Positions 19,334-31,986 of a stretch of 64,000 nt of DNA are shown here, piece by piece. Numbering within the stretch: the first letter of the stretch is position 1; the number at the start of each line of letters is the position of its first letter. The position numbers and the translations under genes are program-made. Below the pieces are notes generated by a model. That model made no database searches. It was not told the origin of the DNA and saw only the letters and a program-made list of their open reading frames with translations. Origin of the DNA: Limnobaculum eriocheiris (GTDB taxonomy: Bacteria; Pseudomonadota; Gammaproteobacteria; Enterobacterales; Enterobacteriaceae); the NCBI RefSeq assembly GCF_021010575.1, contig NZ_JAJNAG010000012.1:1-64000 (forward strand), written 5' to 3'.

Positions 19334-20710
19334 TCAAATATCTAATCGAACTTTAGCCGCATTAATTGCACTGGCAACTTGTCGAGGGTTAACACCGCCC
19401 TTAGCACAACGTTTTTCCAGGCAGGATTGCAGTGACAGTGCAGAATAGACATCTTCATCAATTACCGCATTAAACTGTTTTAACTGTGATAATGACAGCG
19501 CTTCCAGTGCCTTACCCTGCTTAATTGCTTCCAACACCGCAGACCCCACAATATGGTGAGCTTCGCGGAACGGAATACCTTTAGCCACCAGATAATCCGC
19601 CAGCTCTGTTGCATTGGCATAACCCTGCTGGGCAGCTTCCTGACAGCGGGGGCGCTTAACCTGAATACCGTCTAATACCAGCACCGCCATATGCAAACAA
19701 TCCAGCCAGGTATCCAGCGCATCAAAGATACCTTCTTTGTCTTCCTGCATATCTTTGTTATAGGCTAATGGCAGACCTTTCAGCGTCATTAGCATACCGC
19801 TGAGAGCCCCCTGAACACGACCACACTTGCCACGAATCAGCTCCAGCGCATCCGGGTTTTTCTTTTGTGGCATCAGAGAAGATCCAGAAGTCACCCTATC
19901 GGACAACTCAACAAAGCCAGACTCTCCGCTGTTAAAGAAAATCAAATCTTCAGCAAAGCGGGACAGATGTACCATGCTGATGGAAGCATCAGACAGTAAC
20001 TCCAGCACATGATCGCGGTCAGAAACGCTATCCAGACTGTTGCGGGTTGCGACACTAAAGCCTAACCAACCGGCTAACTGGTCGCGATCGATAGGATAAG
20101 CGGTTCCGGCTAATGCGCCACTGCCCAGCGGGCTGGTATCCATACGCTTTAATGCATCCTGCAAGCGGCTTTCATCACGGGCTAACATTTCGGTATAGGC
20201 CAGACACCAGTGGGCAAAAGTCACCGGTTGAGCGCGTTGCAGGTGAGTATATCCGGGCATGACCGCATCCTGATTCTGCTCCGCGGTTATCACCAGCGCC
20301 TGTTGTAGTTCTTTAACCGCATTCAGTAGTAGACCAACCTGCACTTTGCACCACAATTTTAAATCGGTAGCCACTTGATCGTTACGGCTACGCCCGGTAT
20401 GCAATTTTTTACCCAAATCACCTACTTTACCAATCAGTTTCTGCTCTACCCAGCTATGAATATCTTCTGCATCGCTGGCTAAAATAGCTTCCGGTTCAGC
20501 CTGAACTTCAACTAACAGCTCATCTAACGCCTTTTCTAATTTTTTTTGTTCTTCAGCGGTTAATACATTGACCGTCACCAGCGCTTTTGACCATGCAACT
20601 GAGCCAATAATATCCTGCTCGGCTAAACGATAATCAAAACGCAGTGAATCATTAAACAGTTTAAAACGCTGATCCGCCGCCTGGCTAAACCTGCCGCCCC
20701 ACAATGCCAT
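19334..20710 (-). CDS. argH: Argininosuccinate lyase
   Basis: Last enzyme of arginine synthesis: splits argininosuccinate into arginine and fumarate. The 458-aa product (E. coli 457) has MALWGGRF at its N-terminus, the [13 protein letters not shown] motif, [11 protein letters not shown], and the superfamily signature [12 protein letters not shown] with the catalytic serine loop (about residues 283-295). The frame is open to 20770, but the ATG at 20710 matches the family start and has a Shine-Dalgarno (AGGAG) upstream. It is the final gene of the argCBGH series but is separated from argG by 325 nt containing a hairpin. Confidence 0.97.
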   Translation of the reverse strand: MALWGGRFSQAADQRFKLFNDSLRFDYRLAEQDIIGSVAWSKALVTVNVLTAEEQKKLEKALDELLVEVQAEPEAILASDAEDIHSWVEQKLIGKVGDLGKKLHTGRSRNDQVATDLKLWCKVQVGLLLNAVKELQQALVITAEQNQDAVMPGYTHLQRAQPVTFAHWCLAYTEMLARDESRLQDALKRMDTSPLGSGALAGTAYPIDRDQLAGWLGFSVATRNSLDSVSDRDHVLELLSDASISMVHLSRFAEDLIFFNSGESGFVELSDRVTSGSSLMPQKKNPDALELIRGKCGRVQGALSGMLMTLKGLPLAYNKDMQEDKEGIFDALDTWLDCLHMAVLVLDGIQVKRPRCQEAAQQGYANATELADYLVAKGIPFREAHHIVGSAVLEAIKQGKALEALSLSQLKQFNAVIDEDVYSALSLQSCLEKRCAKGGVNPRQVASAINAAKVRLDI

Positions 20711-21035
20711 ATCTTTTACTCCTGAAAAATCAAAGCAATACCTATCACTTTGGATTGATAACCCAACCATATCAATGCCGATGTTAGCCCGAAGCTAACT
20801 CAGACTCTGTATTCTTATGGCAAAATCTACACTAAAGTGAAAATAAACAACATGCTAAATAGCAAAAGGGCGATACCAACATCGCCCTTTTATTATAAAA
20901 CTCAATCATCAGGCCAAAGGCCCAACATACATCGATAACAAGTACAGAGAGTTTCCCGACCGGGCACAATATCAATAAACATGATGTTTACGGCCGGAAT
21001 ATCCAATAAAGCCACATTTGATCGAGTTAAAAGAA
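20711..21035 (-). other. argG-argH intergenic region with terminator-like hairpin
   Basis: The region contains a perfect 11-bp stem, AAAAGGGCGAT (20864-20874) with ATCGCCCTTTT (20881-20891), around a 6-nt loop; on the minus strand TTTTGC follows. It should end or attenuate the argG transcript, so argH may have its own promoter between this hairpin and 20710. No ARG box was recognised. Confidence 0.7.
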
Positions 21036-22253
21036 CTACTTCTTCAACTCATTCAACGCACGAATCCGACCAGACAGCGAGAACAAGCGAATGAACCCAC
21101 CCGCGTGGCTGTGATCGTATACTTCATCTTCACCAAAAGTAGCAAACTCTTCAGAGTAGAGGCTGTTAGATGATTTCTTCTGAATCGCCGTTGCCTGACC
21201 TTTATACAGCTTAACGATCACTTCACCGTTCACGTCCTGAGCCAGTGACTCCGCAGCAGCCTGAAGTGACTTACGCAGCGGTGCAAACCAGCGACCATCG
21301 TAAACCACATAAGCCATTTCCAGACCTAACTGCTCACGCCATTTGAAACTATCGCGATCCAATACCAGTTGCTCAACACCACGTAACGCGGTCACCATAA
21401 TGGTGCCCCCCGGGGTTTCATAACAACCACGAGACTTGATACCCACTAAACGGTTCTCAACGATATCAATACGGCCAACGCCATGTTTAGCACCCAGCTC
21501 GTTCAATGCTTCCAGACACTTGAATGGACTCATCGCTTTACCGTTTACCGCCGTTACCCGACCTTTTTCTACCGTTACCGTAACCAGCTCTGCCTGATCC
21601 GGAGCCTCTTCAGGAGAAACGGTCCACACCCAGCAATCTTTATTCGAAGCATTCCATGGGGTTTCTAATACACCGCCTTCGGTAGAGATATGCCATGCGT
21701 TTTCATCACGGCTATAGATTTTTTCCAGTGACGCAGTAGTCGGAATATTACGCTCTTTCAGATAGGCCAGCAGCGCTTCACGGGAACGCAGGTTCCACTC
21801 ACGCCATGGCGCAACCACTTTCAGATGAGGGGCTAATGCAGCATAAGTGGTTTCAAAACGCACCTGATCGTTGCCTTTACCCGTTGCACCATGGCATACC
21901 GCATCTGCACCCAATTTTAGCGCCAGTTCAACCTGAGCTTTGGCAATCAGAGGGCGGGCCATTGAAGTACCCAGCAGGTAGCTGCCTTCGTACAGTGCAC
22001 CAGTTTGCAGAACCGGGTAAACATAATCTTTGATAAACTCTTCACGCAGGTCAACAACATAGCAGGAAGAAGCACCGGAATTCAGTGCCTTTTGTTCCAC
22101 ACCTTCCAGATCTGCACGTTCCTGACCGATATCCGCCACAAACGCCACAACTTCACAGTCACCATAGTTTTCTTTTAACCATGGAATAATCGCAGAAGTA
22201 TCCAGGCCGCCAGAGTATGCTAAAACAATTTTCTTAATACCGCTCTTATTCAT
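21036..22253 (-). CDS. argG: Argininosuccinate synthase (short, type 1 form)
   Basis: Condenses citrulline and aspartate with ATP to argininosuccinate. The 405-aa product has the N-type ATP pyrophosphatase P-loop ([17 protein letters not shown]), [15 protein letters not shown] and [12 protein letters not shown]. It is the roughly 400-residue form found in Yersinia and many bacteria, not the 447-residue E. coli form. Frame GTG at 22256 directly precedes ATG at 22253; the ATG lies 7 nt after AAGGA and is preferred. It sits between argB and argH, unlike E. coli, where argG is unlinked. Confidence 0.97.
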   Translation of the reverse strand: MNKSGIKKIVLAYSGGLDTSAIIPWLKENYGDCEVVAFVADIGQERADLEGVEQKALNSGASSCYVVDLREEFIKDYVYPVLQTGALYEGSYLLGTSMARPLIAKAQVELALKLGADAVCHGATGKGNDQVRFETTYAALAPHLKVVAPWREWNLRSREALLAYLKERNIPTTASLEKIYSRDENAWHISTEGGVLETPWNASNKDCWVWTVSPEEAPDQAELVTVTVEKGRVTAVNGKAMSPFKCLEALNELGAKHGVGRIDIVENRLVGIKSRGCYETPGGTIMVTALRGVEQLVLDRDSFKWREQLGLEMAYVVYDGRWFAPLRKSLQAAAESLAQDVNGEVIVKLYKGQATAIQKKSSNSLYSEEFATFGEDEVYDHSHAGGFIRLFSLSGRIRALNELKK

Positions 22254-22345
22254 CACGAATTCCTTGATTGCTGAGTCTTAAAGTTATTCAGTTACTACTG
22301 GTTAATTAATATCTTACTGTTCTAAATCTGTTCTGGTCTTATCGG

Positions 22346-23119
22346 TTACGCCAGAATACGAGTACCTACCGGAACGCCGTTAAATAGTGCCGGCAACTGC
22401 TCCGCATTACGCCAGCTGGCAATATCCACCGGACGCCCCAGTGAACGGGCGGCATCCAGCGCTGCATTTACTTTTACCACCATACCGTCAGTGATAATGC
22501 CCTGAGCAATTAACTTTTCAGCTTTATCCGCGGTGAGTTCAGCAATGCGCTGACCTTTACCATCAAGAATTCCGCTGACATCGGACAGCAGAACTAAATC
22601 CGCCCCCAGAGTTGCAGCCAGTGCGGTCGCAGCCTGATCCGCATTGACGTTCATCAACGCCCCTTCCGGCGTAATGCCAATGGAGCTGATAATGGGTAAA
22701 TAGTCACCGGCCAGTAGGGTTTGAATGAGTTTATTACTCCCGGCCTTAGCTTCACCAACATGACCTAAATCTTCAGAAAGCTGACTGACCTCTACCATAT
22801 TACCATCCGCCAGACACAGGCCAATGGCATCAATATCGTGTTTTCTGGCCGCTGCCATCAGGGTCTTATTTGCTGTTCCTGCCAGCGCTCCGGTAATAGT
22901 ACCGATTTGATCTTCCGGCGTGACGCGCAGACCATTACGGCGGATCACCGGCAGAGTCAGTTTTTTCATCAGCTCATCAACCAGACAGCCACCGCCGTGT
23001 ACAATCACCAACTGACGCTGATACTTTTGCTTATAAGTTGCCAGAGCCACAAACAGACGTTCCATTGCTTCATCGCTGTCCAGCAAAGCACCGCCGAGTT
23101 TAATAATTAATGGATTCAT
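22346..23119 (-). CDS. argB: Acetylglutamate kinase
   Basis: Phosphorylates N-acetyl-L-glutamate, the second step of arginine synthesis. The 257-aa product (E. coli 258) begins [15 protein letters not shown] and has the HGGG loop ([14 protein letters not shown]), the [18 protein letters not shown] nucleotide-site motif, and the [14 protein letters not shown] signature of the amino acid kinase family. It follows argC by 11 nt and is clearly co-transcribed with it. The 3' neighbour argG is 92 nt away. Confidence 0.97.
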   Translation of the reverse strand: MNPLIIKLGGALLDSDEAMERLFVALATYKQKYQRQLVIVHGGGCLVDELMKKLTLPVIRRNGLRVTPEDQIGTITGALAGTANKTLMAAARKHDIDAIGLCLADGNMVEVSQLSEDLGHVGEAKAGSNKLIQTLLAGDYLPIISSIGITPEGALMNVNADQAATALAATLGADLVLLSDVSGILDGKGQRIAELTADKAEKLIAQGIITDGMVVKVNAALDAARSLGRPVDIASWRNAEQLPALFNGVPVGTRILA

Positions 23120-23130
23120 CCTTCTTCTCC

Positions 23131-24135
23131 CTAGAGCAAGGACTGGGTTTCATTGAAGCCAAAGCGTAAATTCATACACTGTACGGCCTGAGCAGCGGCA
23201 CCTTTCAGCAGATTATCCTCTGCCGATGCCACGATAATATGCTGACCATCAATGGCAAAACCGATATCGCAAAACGGCTGACCAATTACCGATTTTAGCG
23301 CCGGCATCCCTTTTTCATAGACCCGGACTAACGGTTTATTGTGATAAGCATTGTAAAACGCAGCCTTAATCTCTTCTTCACCAATGCCTGGCTTTAAACG
23401 GCAGGTAATGGTTGCCAGAATTCCGCGAGGAAAATTGCCAAGATGAGGGGTGAAAATCACCGGAATACCCAAGTGTGCAGAAATTTCAGGCTGATGGCGG
23501 TGAGTAAACACGCCATAAGGTTGCAGGCTGACCTCACAAAAACTGGTGGTCATGCTGGCCTTCCGCCCGGCGCCACTAACGCCGCTAACGGCATTGATCA
23601 CTGGCCATTGTTGTTCATCCAGCAATCCCGCTTCAACCAGTGGCTTAAGCGCCAGCTGTGATGCAGTAGGATAACAACCGGCAACCGCCACTAACTGTGC
23701 CTGTTTAAGCTTTTCTGCTTGCCATTCCGCCAGACCGTAAACCGCCTTTTTTAACCAGTCACCGTGCTGATGGGCAAAACCATAATAACGTGTATAAAAC
23801 TCTGGAGAATCAACCCGAAAAGCACCGGATAAATCAAACACTACGCAACCCGCAGCTAAAAACTGTGGCGCAAGGTCGTGACTGACTTCATGAGCGGTAG
23901 CCAAAAACACCACATCGACGCCTTTTGCCGCTTCGGCTACATTCGTTAATGGTTGAAGCGGTAAATCCACCAGTCCTTTTAACTGCGGATGCAAATCTGA
24001 AAATATTTTTCCCGCATCAGCACTCTGCGCTGATACCATCAAACCTTTGATATTAATTTCTGGATGACGACGTAAGTACGCTGCCAGTTCTGCACCGGTA
24101 TAACCACTTGCGCCGACGATAAGTGTCTCAAGCAT
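23131..24135 (-). CDS. argC: N-acetyl-gamma-glutamyl-phosphate reductase
   Basis: NADPH-dependent reduction of acetylglutamyl phosphate to the semialdehyde. The 334-aa product, same length as E. coli, starts [18 protein letters not shown] (Rossmann motif), has the catalytic cysteine in [15 protein letters not shown] (about residue 155), and [10 protein letters not shown]. The frame is open to 24162, but the ATG at 24135 matches the family. It is the first gene of the argCBG unit and divergent from argE. Confidence 0.97.
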   Translation of the reverse strand: MLETLIVGASGYTGAELAAYLRRHPEINIKGLMVSAQSADAGKIFSDLHPQLKGLVDLPLQPLTNVAEAAKGVDVVFLATAHEVSHDLAPQFLAAGCVVFDLSGAFRVDSPEFYTRYYGFAHQHGDWLKKAVYGLAEWQAEKLKQAQLVAVAGCYPTASQLALKPLVEAGLLDEQQWPVINAVSGVSGAGRKASMTTSFCEVSLQPYGVFTHRHQPEISAHLGIPVIFTPHLGNFPRGILATITCRLKPGIGEEEIKAAFYNAYHNKPLVRVYEKGMPALKSVIGQPFCDIGFAIDGQHIIVASAEDNLLKGAAAQAVQCMNLRFGFNETQSLL

Positions 24136-24189
24136 AAAATAAACCTGTTTAGTTGCGTACAAGGTTTGGAAACAACGGTACGCTTACGG

Positions 24190-24285
24190 TAATGTGAACG
24201 AATATTGCTTAAGGTACGAAATTCTGTTCCCTTAGACAATCCCTTATTGTATTTTTATGCAAAATAAATGAATTTATATTGAATT
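24190..24285. promoter_or_regulatory. argC/argE divergent control region with ARG-box-like sites
   Basis: An ARG-box-like palindrome, TGAATTTATATTGA (24269-24282), matches the ArgR consensus TGAAT-N4-ATTCA at most positions. A weaker TGAACGAATATTGC occurs at 24194-24207. ArgR with arginine represses both transcripts at the equivalent E. coli locus. Sites were called by eye. Confidence 0.6.
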
Positions 24286-24309
24286 AACCCGCAAAACAGG
24301 CTGTGAATT

Positions 24310-25464
24310 GTGAATAAAACATTACCCTCTTTTATCGAGTTGTACAGTAAGTTGATTGCCACGCCAAGCATTAGCGCTACCGACGCGACGCTGGATCAGA
24401 GTAATGAAACGCTGATTAATCTACTGGCTGAGTGGTTCAGTACCCTGGGATTTAAGGTTGAAGTACAGCCGGTTCCTGATACCCGCAATAAATTTAATCT
24501 GCTGGCCTCGCTGGGTTCAGGACCCGGTGGATTACTGCTAACCGGTCATACGGATACCGTACCTTTTGATGATGGCCGTTGGACCCGTGACCCTTTCACC
24601 CTGACCGAACATGACAACAAGTTGTATGGTTTGGGAACCGCTGACATGAAAGGCTTTTTTGCTTTTATTCTTGATGCGTTAAGAGATATCGACAGCAGCA
24701 AACTCACCAAACCCCTGTATGTGCTGGCCACTGCGGATGAAGAGACATCAATGGCGGGAGCCCGTTACTTCTCCTCCACCAGCCATCTGAAGCCTGATTG
24801 TGCCATTATTGGAGAACCCACATCACTCCAGCCAGTGCGAGCACATAAAGGCCATATTGCAGAAGCTATTCGCATTACCGGTCAGTCCGGGCACTCCAGC
24901 GATCCCTCCCGCGGTATTAACGCTATTGAGCTGATGCATGATGCTATCGGTCATTTGATGATTCTGAGAGATTCACTAAAAGAGCGCTATCACCATCCGG
25001 CTTTTGCCATCCCTTATCCAACCATGAACTTTGGTCATATTCACGGTGGCGACGCACCAAACCGCATTTGCGCCTGCTGTGAGTTGCATATGGATATTCG
25101 CCCTTTGCCAGGACTTACCCTGAATGATTTAGATGAACTGGTACATCAGGCACTGGAGCCGGTAAGCAGCCGTTGGCCGGGTCGGGTAGCCATTGAACAC
25201 CTGCACAGCCCTATTCCCGGTTACGAATGCGCTGCTGATAATGCGCTGGTTCAGGTAGTAGAGAAACTGGTCGGCACCCCAGCTGAAGTGGTTAACTACT
25301 GTACTGAAGCGCCTTTTCTACAGCAAATGTGCCCAACGCTGGTACTTGGACCAGGCTCCATCGATCAGGCACATCAGCCGGATGAATTCCTTGCCACCTC
25401 TTTTATTCAACCAACCCGTCAGCTTCTGACTCAGGTTATCCACCACTTCTGTGCGGAAAAATAG
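24310..25464 (+). CDS. argE: Acetylornithine deacetylase
   Basis: Hydrolyses N-acetylornithine to ornithine. The 384-aa product (E. coli 383) is an M20-family metallohydrolase with [12 protein letters not shown] (first zinc histidine, about residue 80), [13 protein letters not shown] (bridging aspartate) and the [15 protein letters not shown] catalytic glutamate pair. [16 protein letters not shown] marks the dimerisation lid. The start is GTG at 24310. It is divergent from argCBGH, as in E. coli, and probably under the same ArgR control. Confidence 0.97.
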   Translation: MNKTLPSFIELYSKLIATPSISATDATLDQSNETLINLLAEWFSTLGFKVEVQPVPDTRNKFNLLASLGSGPGGLLLTGHTDTVPFDDGRWTRDPFTLTEHDNKLYGLGTADMKGFFAFILDALRDIDSSKLTKPLYVLATADEETSMAGARYFSSTSHLKPDCAIIGEPTSLQPVRAHKGHIAEAIRITGQSGHSSDPSRGINAIELMHDAIGHLMILRDSLKERYHHPAFAIPYPTMNFGHIHGGDAPNRICACCELHMDIRPLPGLTLNDLDELVHQALEPVSSRWPGRVAIEHLHSPIPGYECAADNALVQVVEKLVGTPAEVVNYCTEAPFLQQMCPTLVLGPGSIDQAHQPDEFLATSFIQPTRQLLTQVIHHFCAEK

Positions 25465-25484
25465 TACGCACTTGTCGTACATCT

Positions 25485-25505
25485 CGCCCCGGCTCATCCG
25501 GGGCG
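25485..25505 (+). terminator. GC-rich hairpin after argE
   Basis: CGCCCCGG and CCGGGGCG form a perfect 8-bp stem with a 5-nt loop, 20 nt after the argE stop. There is no U-tract, so it is only a probable terminator. Confidence 0.5.
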
Positions 25506-25695
25506 GTAAACCGCCTGTGCGGTACGAAAGTAGTTTTTTTTGTTGAAACTTTCCGGTTATAAGAAATGCTTAAAGGATTCAACAAAATTATGGACATACC
25601 CAAATTGTGTGATACAACTCTAACTTTAGTACCTATAAAAATAACGCGACAACACAACATCATCTTCATGTTTTGACTAACCCGGCAGGAGACCT

Positions 25696-28332
25696 ATGAA
25701 CGAACAATATTCCGCGATGCGAAGTAATGTCAGTATGCTTGGCACTCTTCTAGGCGATACCATTAAAGACGCTTTGGGTGAAGAAATCCTCGATCGGGTA
25801 GAAAGTATCCGTAAGCTGTCAAAGTCGTCCCGCGCCGGTAATGAGACTAACCGTCAGGCATTACTCTCTACGCTGCAAAACCTGTCTAACGACCAGTTAT
25901 TGCCCGTTGCCAGAGCGTTTAATCAGTTTCTCAACTTTGCTAATACCGCAGAGCAGTATCACAGTATTTCCTCTCGCGGTGAGGCGGCGAATAACCCGGC
26001 AGTATTTGCCGATCTATTCAGCAAATTAAGACAGCAAAACATTACGGATGAAGCGGTTAGTAAGGCCGTTGAACAGCTTTCTATTGAGCTGGTGCTTACT
26101 GCACATCCAACGGAAATTGCGCGTCGTACCATGATCCATAAGCTGATTGAAGTGAATAACTGTCTGAGCCAGTTAGATCATAACGATCTGGCCGACTATG
26201 AACGGGATCAGATAATGCGACGCCTGCGTCAGCTGGTTGCCCAGTCATGGCATACCGATGAAATCCGTAAGATTCGCCCAACGCCGGTTGATGAAGCTAA
26301 ATGGGGCTTTGCCGTAGTAGAAAATAGCCTGTGGGAAGGCGTACCTGCGTTTATGCGCGAGTTTAACGACCAACTGGTTGATGCCCTTGGCTATAATCTG
26401 CCGGTTGAAGCGGTTCCGGTTCGTTTTACCTCCTGGATGGGAGGTGACCGTGATGGTAACCCAAACGTTACCGCCAAAATTACTGAACATGTAATGATAT
26501 ACGGTCGCTGGAAAGCCGCAGAACTGTTCCTGAAAGATATTCAGGTACTGGTTTCTGAGTTATCGATGTCTGACTGTACTCCGGAACTGCGGGCCATGGC
26601 CGGCGGAGACGACGTTCAGGAACCCTATCGTGAGCTAATGAAAAAACTACGTACCCGGTTAATGAGTACCCATAGTTATCTGAGCGCCCGCCTGAACGGT
26701 GAACGAGTCAACTGCCCGGATGATATACTGGTTGATAACCAACAGCTTTGGCAACCGCTCTACGCCTGTTATCAGTCACTGCAAGCCTGTGGCATGGGTA
26801 TTATTGCTAACGGGCAATTGCTGGATACCCTGCGCCGTATCGGCTGCTTCGGCCTGCCGCTGGTACGCATTGATATTCGTCAGGAGAGCACTCGTCACAG
26901 TGATGTTCTGGCGGAACTCACTAAATATCTTGAGCTGGGTGATTACGACCAGTGGACAGAAAAAGAGAAGCAGCAGTTCCTGATTAGTGAATTGCAGTCA
27001 AAAAGACCACTGTTCCCACGTGACTGGCAGCCAAGTGCAGATACTCAGGAGGTGCTTGATACCTGTAAAGTTGTGGCTAAAGCGCCACAGGGCTCCATTG
27101 CCGCTTATGTCATCTCCATGGCTCGTACACCGTCTGACGTTCTGGCAGTGCATCTGTTGCTAAAAGAGATGGGCTGCACCTTTGCCCTGCCGGTCTGCCC
27201 GCTGTTCGAAACGCTGGAAGATTTAAATAATGCTAATGATGTCATGACCCAGTTACTGAATATCGACTGGTATCGCAACTTTATTGACGATAAGCAGATG
27301 ATCATGATTGGCTACTCCGACTCCTCAAAAGATGCTGGCGTACTGGCAGCCTCATGGGCGCAATATTATGCTCAGGAAGCGCTGATCAAAACCTGTGAAC
27401 AGGCAGGCGTAGATTTAACCCTATTCCATGGTCGTGGCGGTACCATTGGCCGTGGCGGCGCGCCGGCTCATGATGCGCTACTGTCTCAGCCTCCGGGTTC
27501 ACTGAAAGGCGGCCTGAGAGTGACAGAACAGGGTGAAATGATCCGCTTTAAGTTTGGTCTGCCTGAGATTACGGTCGCCAGCCTGGCAAGCTATGCCAGT
27601 GCGATTCTCGAAGCCAACCTGTTGCCACCGCCAAATCCTAAGCAGGAATGGCGCGATATTATGGATGAACTGTCCGAATTCTCCTGTAAAGAATATCGTA
27701 ATATTGTACGTGAAGAACCGGACTTCGTTCCCTACTTCCGCGCCGCCACGCCTGAACTGGAATTAAGTAAGCTACCGCTCGGCTCCCGCCCGGCCAAACG
27801 TAAACCTAACGGTGGTGTGGAAAGTCTGCGCGCTATCCCATGGATTTTCGCCTGGACGCAAAATCGTCTGATGTTGCCGGCCTGGTTAGGTGCCGGCGCA
27901 GCGTTACAACATGCGATTAAAAACGGTAAACATCAACAGCTGGCAGAGATGTACCACGACTGGCCGTTCTTTAATACTCGTATCAATATGTTAGAAATGG
28001 TCTATGCCAAAGCTGACCTGTGGCTGGCAGAATATTACGATCAGCGACTGGTAGATAAAAAGCTTTGGGCGTTGGGTAGTAGGTTACGTAGCCAGTTGGC
28101 GGAAGATATCCGCGTTATTCTTAAGCTGTCCAACGATCAGAAATTGATGGAAAAACTGCCGTGGATTGCTGAGTCAATCGCTTTACGTAACGTATATACC
28201 GATCCATTAAACGTACTGCAGGCAGAGCTGCTTTATCGTTCGCGTCAGCAAGAGACGCCGGACCCAAGAGTAGAGCAGGCGCTTATGGTGACCATCGCCG
28301 GAATTGCGGCGGGGATGCGAAATACCGGCTAA
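25696..28332 (+). CDS. ppc: Phosphoenolpyruvate carboxylase
   Basis: Carboxylates PEP to oxaloacetate, refilling the TCA cycle. The 878-aa product (E. coli 883) has the active-site motif [13 protein letters not shown] (catalytic histidine, about residue 138), the substrate-site stretch [27 protein letters not shown], and the glycine loop [14 protein letters not shown]. The C-terminus [10 protein letters not shown] is exactly that of the family and carries the aspartate-inhibition region. GGAGACCT precedes the ATG. It sits between argE and metF, the classic enteric order. Confidence 0.98.
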   Translation: MNEQYSAMRSNVSMLGTLLGDTIKDALGEEILDRVESIRKLSKSSRAGNETNRQALLSTLQNLSNDQLLPVARAFNQFLNFANTAEQYHSISSRGEAANNPAVFADLFSKLRQQNITDEAVSKAVEQLSIELVLTAHPTEIARRTMIHKLIEVNNCLSQLDHNDLADYERDQIMRRLRQLVAQSWHTDEIRKIRPTPVDEAKWGFAVVENSLWEGVPAFMREFNDQLVDALGYNLPVEAVPVRFTSWMGGDRDGNPNVTAKITEHVMIYGRWKAAELFLKDIQVLVSELSMSDCTPELRAMAGGDDVQEPYRELMKKLRTRLMSTHSYLSARLNGERVNCPDDILVDNQQLWQPLYACYQSLQACGMGIIANGQLLDTLRRIGCFGLPLVRIDIRQESTRHSDVLAELTKYLELGDYDQWTEKEKQQFLISELQSKRPLFPRDWQPSADTQEVLDTCKVVAKAPQGSIAAYVISMARTPSDVLAVHLLLKEMGCTFALPVCPLFETLEDLNNANDVMTQLLNIDWYRNFIDDKQMIMIGYSDSSKDAGVLAASWAQYYAQEALIKTCEQAGVDLTLFHGRGGTIGRGGAPAHDALLSQPPGSLKGGLRVTEQGEMIRFKFGLPEITVASLASYASAILEANLLPPPNPKQEWRDIMDELSEFSCKEYRNIVREEPDFVPYFRAATPELELSKLPLGSRPAKRKPNGGVESLRAIPWIFAWTQNRLMLPAWLGAGAALQHAIKNGKHQQLAEMYHDWPFFNTRINMLEMVYAKADLWLAEYYDQRLVDKKLWALGSRLRSQLAEDIRVILKLSNDQKLMEKLPWIAESIALRNVYTDPLNVLQAELLYRSRQQETPDPRVEQALMVTIAGIAAGMRNTG

Positions 28333-28378
28333 AAAAAGGAAAAAAAAGTGAATTGAAACACCCTGAAGTTAAACTCAA

Positions 28379-29302
<924 letters not shown>

Positions 29303-29312
29303 TTATACTTCT

Positions 29313-29344
29313 GAACGTTTAGACGTCTAAACATCCAAATAAGA
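29313..29344 (-). promoter_or_regulatory. Tandem MetJ boxes at metF
   Basis: Contiguous 8-mers include a perfect AGACGTCT at 29321-29328 and AAACATCC at 29329-29336, flanked by weaker units. MetJ with S-adenosylmethionine binds cooperatively to such arrays. Confidence 0.85.
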
Positions 29345-29495
29345 TGCCGTAAGTGAGGAAGACTGTCAACAGGTAATTTGAAAATAAATGGGGAATTAAA
29401 AATATGAACGGTGGGTGTAGGGCTCAGACGTGAATGACAGTAAAAATTGAGTCGATGGTAAAAATATGGCCAGAAGAGCTATACATTTAACATGA

Positions 29496-29530
29496 GCGAA
29501 TCGTCGGGCAATACATACCCGACGATTCGC
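29496..29530 (-). terminator. Long hairpin after metL
   Basis: GCGAATCGTCGGG and CCCGACGATTCGC form a perfect 13-bp stem with a 9-nt loop just beyond the metL stop. The U-tract is poor on the minus strand, but the stem is very stable. Confidence 0.7.
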
Positions 29531-29548
29531 TATTTTCAAACAAACTCA

Positions 29549-31984
29549 TTACAGCAATTTTGCCAGCCTGTTCAGGTCAGATTGAATGGCTCCGGCGGTG
29601 ACATCCCGCCCCGCTCCCGGTCCACGGATAATAAGGGGGTTGTCCCGGTACCAGCGGCTTTCAATGGCAAACAGGTTATCGCAGGGTAACAGTGAAGCCA
29701 GAGGGTGATCGTCCCGCACAGCTTCCACACCAACCCGAGCTTTACCGTTAGCGTCATAACGTGCCACATAGCGCAGTACTAATCCCATCTCTCTGGCGGC
29801 TTCTAAACGCTCCAGCATTTGATGGTTTAGCGCTTCGGCGTTTTCAAAGAAATTATCCACAGAGCCATTTTCAGCACCTTCCGCCACCAGTGATTCAACC
29901 CGAACCTGATCCGGTTCTATGTCATAGCCCGCTTCGCGCGCCAGAATCACCAGCTTACGCATCACATCCTGACCAGAAAGGTCAACGCGCGGATCCGGCT
30001 CTGTCAGCCCTTGTTGCCACGCCTGCTCCACCAGCTCAGAAAACGGGATTGAGCCATCAAATTGCAGGAATAACCAGGAGAGGGTTCCGGAGAAAATTCC
30101 GCTCAGAGAGAGAATCGTATCGCCGCTGTCGCGTAAATCTCTCACCGTATAGTTAATTGGCAATCCGGCCCCTACGGTGGCGTTATACAGCCAGTGACGA
30201 CCGGTTTTAGCAAACGCATCACGAATCTGGCGATACTCATTTCCGGATGAAGCTCCAGCCAGTTTGTTCGCGCTGATCACGTGGAATCCATAGCTGGCAA
30301 AATCCAGATATTTAGCGGCCAGCTCCTCGCTGGCGGTAATATCCAGAATTACCAGATCGTCAAACGGATGGTCTCGCATCCAACTGACTAATGCATTGTC
30401 ATCCAGAGTTTGGGCTTCATCATTAAAGAATGCCAATACCCTGCTGGCATCCAGCCCCTGATAGTCAAGTACACTACGGCGGCTATCAACCACACCGGCC
30501 AGAATAAATTCAAATCCGGTGCGGGCTGAAATATTCTTTTGTTCACGGGCAAACAGCTCTAACCAACGGGAACCAATATTGCCCTTACCGCACAGCACCA
30601 GTCCAATGCACTTCTCCGCCCGAAACAGGCTGGCATGTAAACCTTGAATCAGGTGCTCTGTTGGCCCAACACGCAGCACCGCCACCAGACTAATGCCATC
30701 CTCCGCGTGCCAGATAAATTCCACCGGCTGATCTTTAAGCTGTTGGTAGAAGCGGTGGCTATGCAGTGGATTTTTACATACTCCAGCCCCTACCAGTGCC
30801 ACCAGTGCCAGCCCTTCCCGCAGTTGCAAACGGCCCGGAAGTCTGGCGTCGTCCAGAATTTGCAGAACGCTATTCACCACCTCGGAGGTATAACACAGCT
30901 GAAGCAGGTTGCGATCGTAATGAACGCCGGTTGCTAACGGCTTCACCTGAACCCGATTCAGGATACGTTCCACTTCTTTTTGTATTTGAGAGAAATCGTG
31001 CTGGGCTTCAACCTGTAACTCAATCAGACAAACATCATCATGGCTGGTCACGATTCTGGCACCCGTTCCGGAGGCCAGTACCCGCTCAATACGGGTAGAA
31101 CCCTGTTCCGGTTGATAACTACAGCGCAGTTGCAGATCAATATCGCTACCGGATACCGGCTGTAAAGTACGGGCATGCAGTACCGGTGCGGCCAGGCGAG
31201 CCAGTTCGCTGGCCTCATCTAAACGCAGTAGCGGTAGCAAACAGGCATCTTTCACTTTACGTGGGTCAGCGCTGTATACCCCGGCTACATCACTCCAGAT
31301 AGTGACTTTGACTACCCCTGACAGCGCACCAATCTGAGTCGCAGAATAGTCACTGCCGTTGCGCCCCAGCAGGACCGTTTCTCCCGCTTCGTTACGGGAA
31401 ATAAAACCGGTTACCACCAGACGCTTATTCGGATATTGAGTAAGAAGCTGTTGTAACAGAGGGTAAGAACGGCCTTCATCTACCTGCGGTTGAGCTGAAC
31501 GCTCTGCCCGCAGAAAATCACGGGCATCCAGCCATTCTGCCGCCATACCTTGCTGATTCAACAATGCCGCCATTAAACGTGCCGACCAAATCTCACCATG
31601 ACCAACCACTTCAGCGTAGACTGCATCAGACATAGCGCCATCCAACAGGGCAGCTAACCGCTCAAGATCCAGAATAAAGACTTTAACCAGTTCAGCGGCC
31701 TGCTGTTCCGGCAACAGACCATTAATCAGCTCACTCTGGTAACGGCGCAGATCTTGCTGCACTTGATGAGAGGCGATGCGATCGGTCTGACTAAGCTGTA
31801 GCCATTTTATTAACTGATTGGTGGTACTACCCGCAGCGGACACCACCATCATGTCCCCTTCGCGACTGTATTCTGCCATTATCCCTGCCACTCGCAGATA
31901 GCATTTGCTGTCTGCCAGGCTACTTCCGCCAAACTTATGCAACTGACGATTTGCAGGAAGCCCGGAAGCTCCTAATGTAGTCAT
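29549..31984 (-). CDS. metL: Bifunctional aspartokinase II / homoserine dehydrogenase II
   Basis: Catalyses the first and third steps of the aspartate pathway for methionine. The 811-aa product (E. coli 810) has an N-terminal kinase with HKFGGSSLAD (residues 16-25) and LLGRNGSDYSATQIG, central degenerate ACT regions, and a C-terminal homoserine dehydrogenase with GKGNIGSRWLELF (about residue 465), SANKLAGA and the signature YNATVGAGLPI plus GLTEPDPRVDLSGQDVMRK. Its ATG lies 2 nt after the metB stop, so translation is coupled. Confidence 0.97.
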   Translation of the reverse strand: MTTLGASGLPANRQLHKFGGSSLADSKCYLRVAGIMAEYSREGDMMVVSAAGSTTNQLIKWLQLSQTDRIASHQVQQDLRRYQSELINGLLPEQQAAELVKVFILDLERLAALLDGAMSDAVYAEVVGHGEIWSARLMAALLNQQGMAAEWLDARDFLRAERSAQPQVDEGRSYPLLQQLLTQYPNKRLVVTGFISRNEAGETVLLGRNGSDYSATQIGALSGVVKVTIWSDVAGVYSADPRKVKDACLLPLLRLDEASELARLAAPVLHARTLQPVSGSDIDLQLRCSYQPEQGSTRIERVLASGTGARIVTSHDDVCLIELQVEAQHDFSQIQKEVERILNRVQVKPLATGVHYDRNLLQLCYTSEVVNSVLQILDDARLPGRLQLREGLALVALVGAGVCKNPLHSHRFYQQLKDQPVEFIWHAEDGISLVAVLRVGPTEHLIQGLHASLFRAEKCIGLVLCGKGNIGSRWLELFAREQKNISARTGFEFILAGVVDSRRSVLDYQGLDASRVLAFFNDEAQTLDDNALVSWMRDHPFDDLVILDITASEELAAKYLDFASYGFHVISANKLAGASSGNEYRQIRDAFAKTGRHWLYNATVGAGLPINYTVRDLRDSGDTILSLSGIFSGTLSWLFLQFDGSIPFSELVEQAWQQGLTEPDPRVDLSGQDVMRKLVILAREAGYDIEPDQVRVESLVAEGAENGSVDNFFENAEALNHQMLERLEAAREMGLVLRYVARYDANGKARVGVEAVRDDHPLASLLPCDNLFAIESRWYRDNPLIIRGPGAGRDVTAGAIQSDLNRLAKLL

Positions 31985-31986
31985 AC

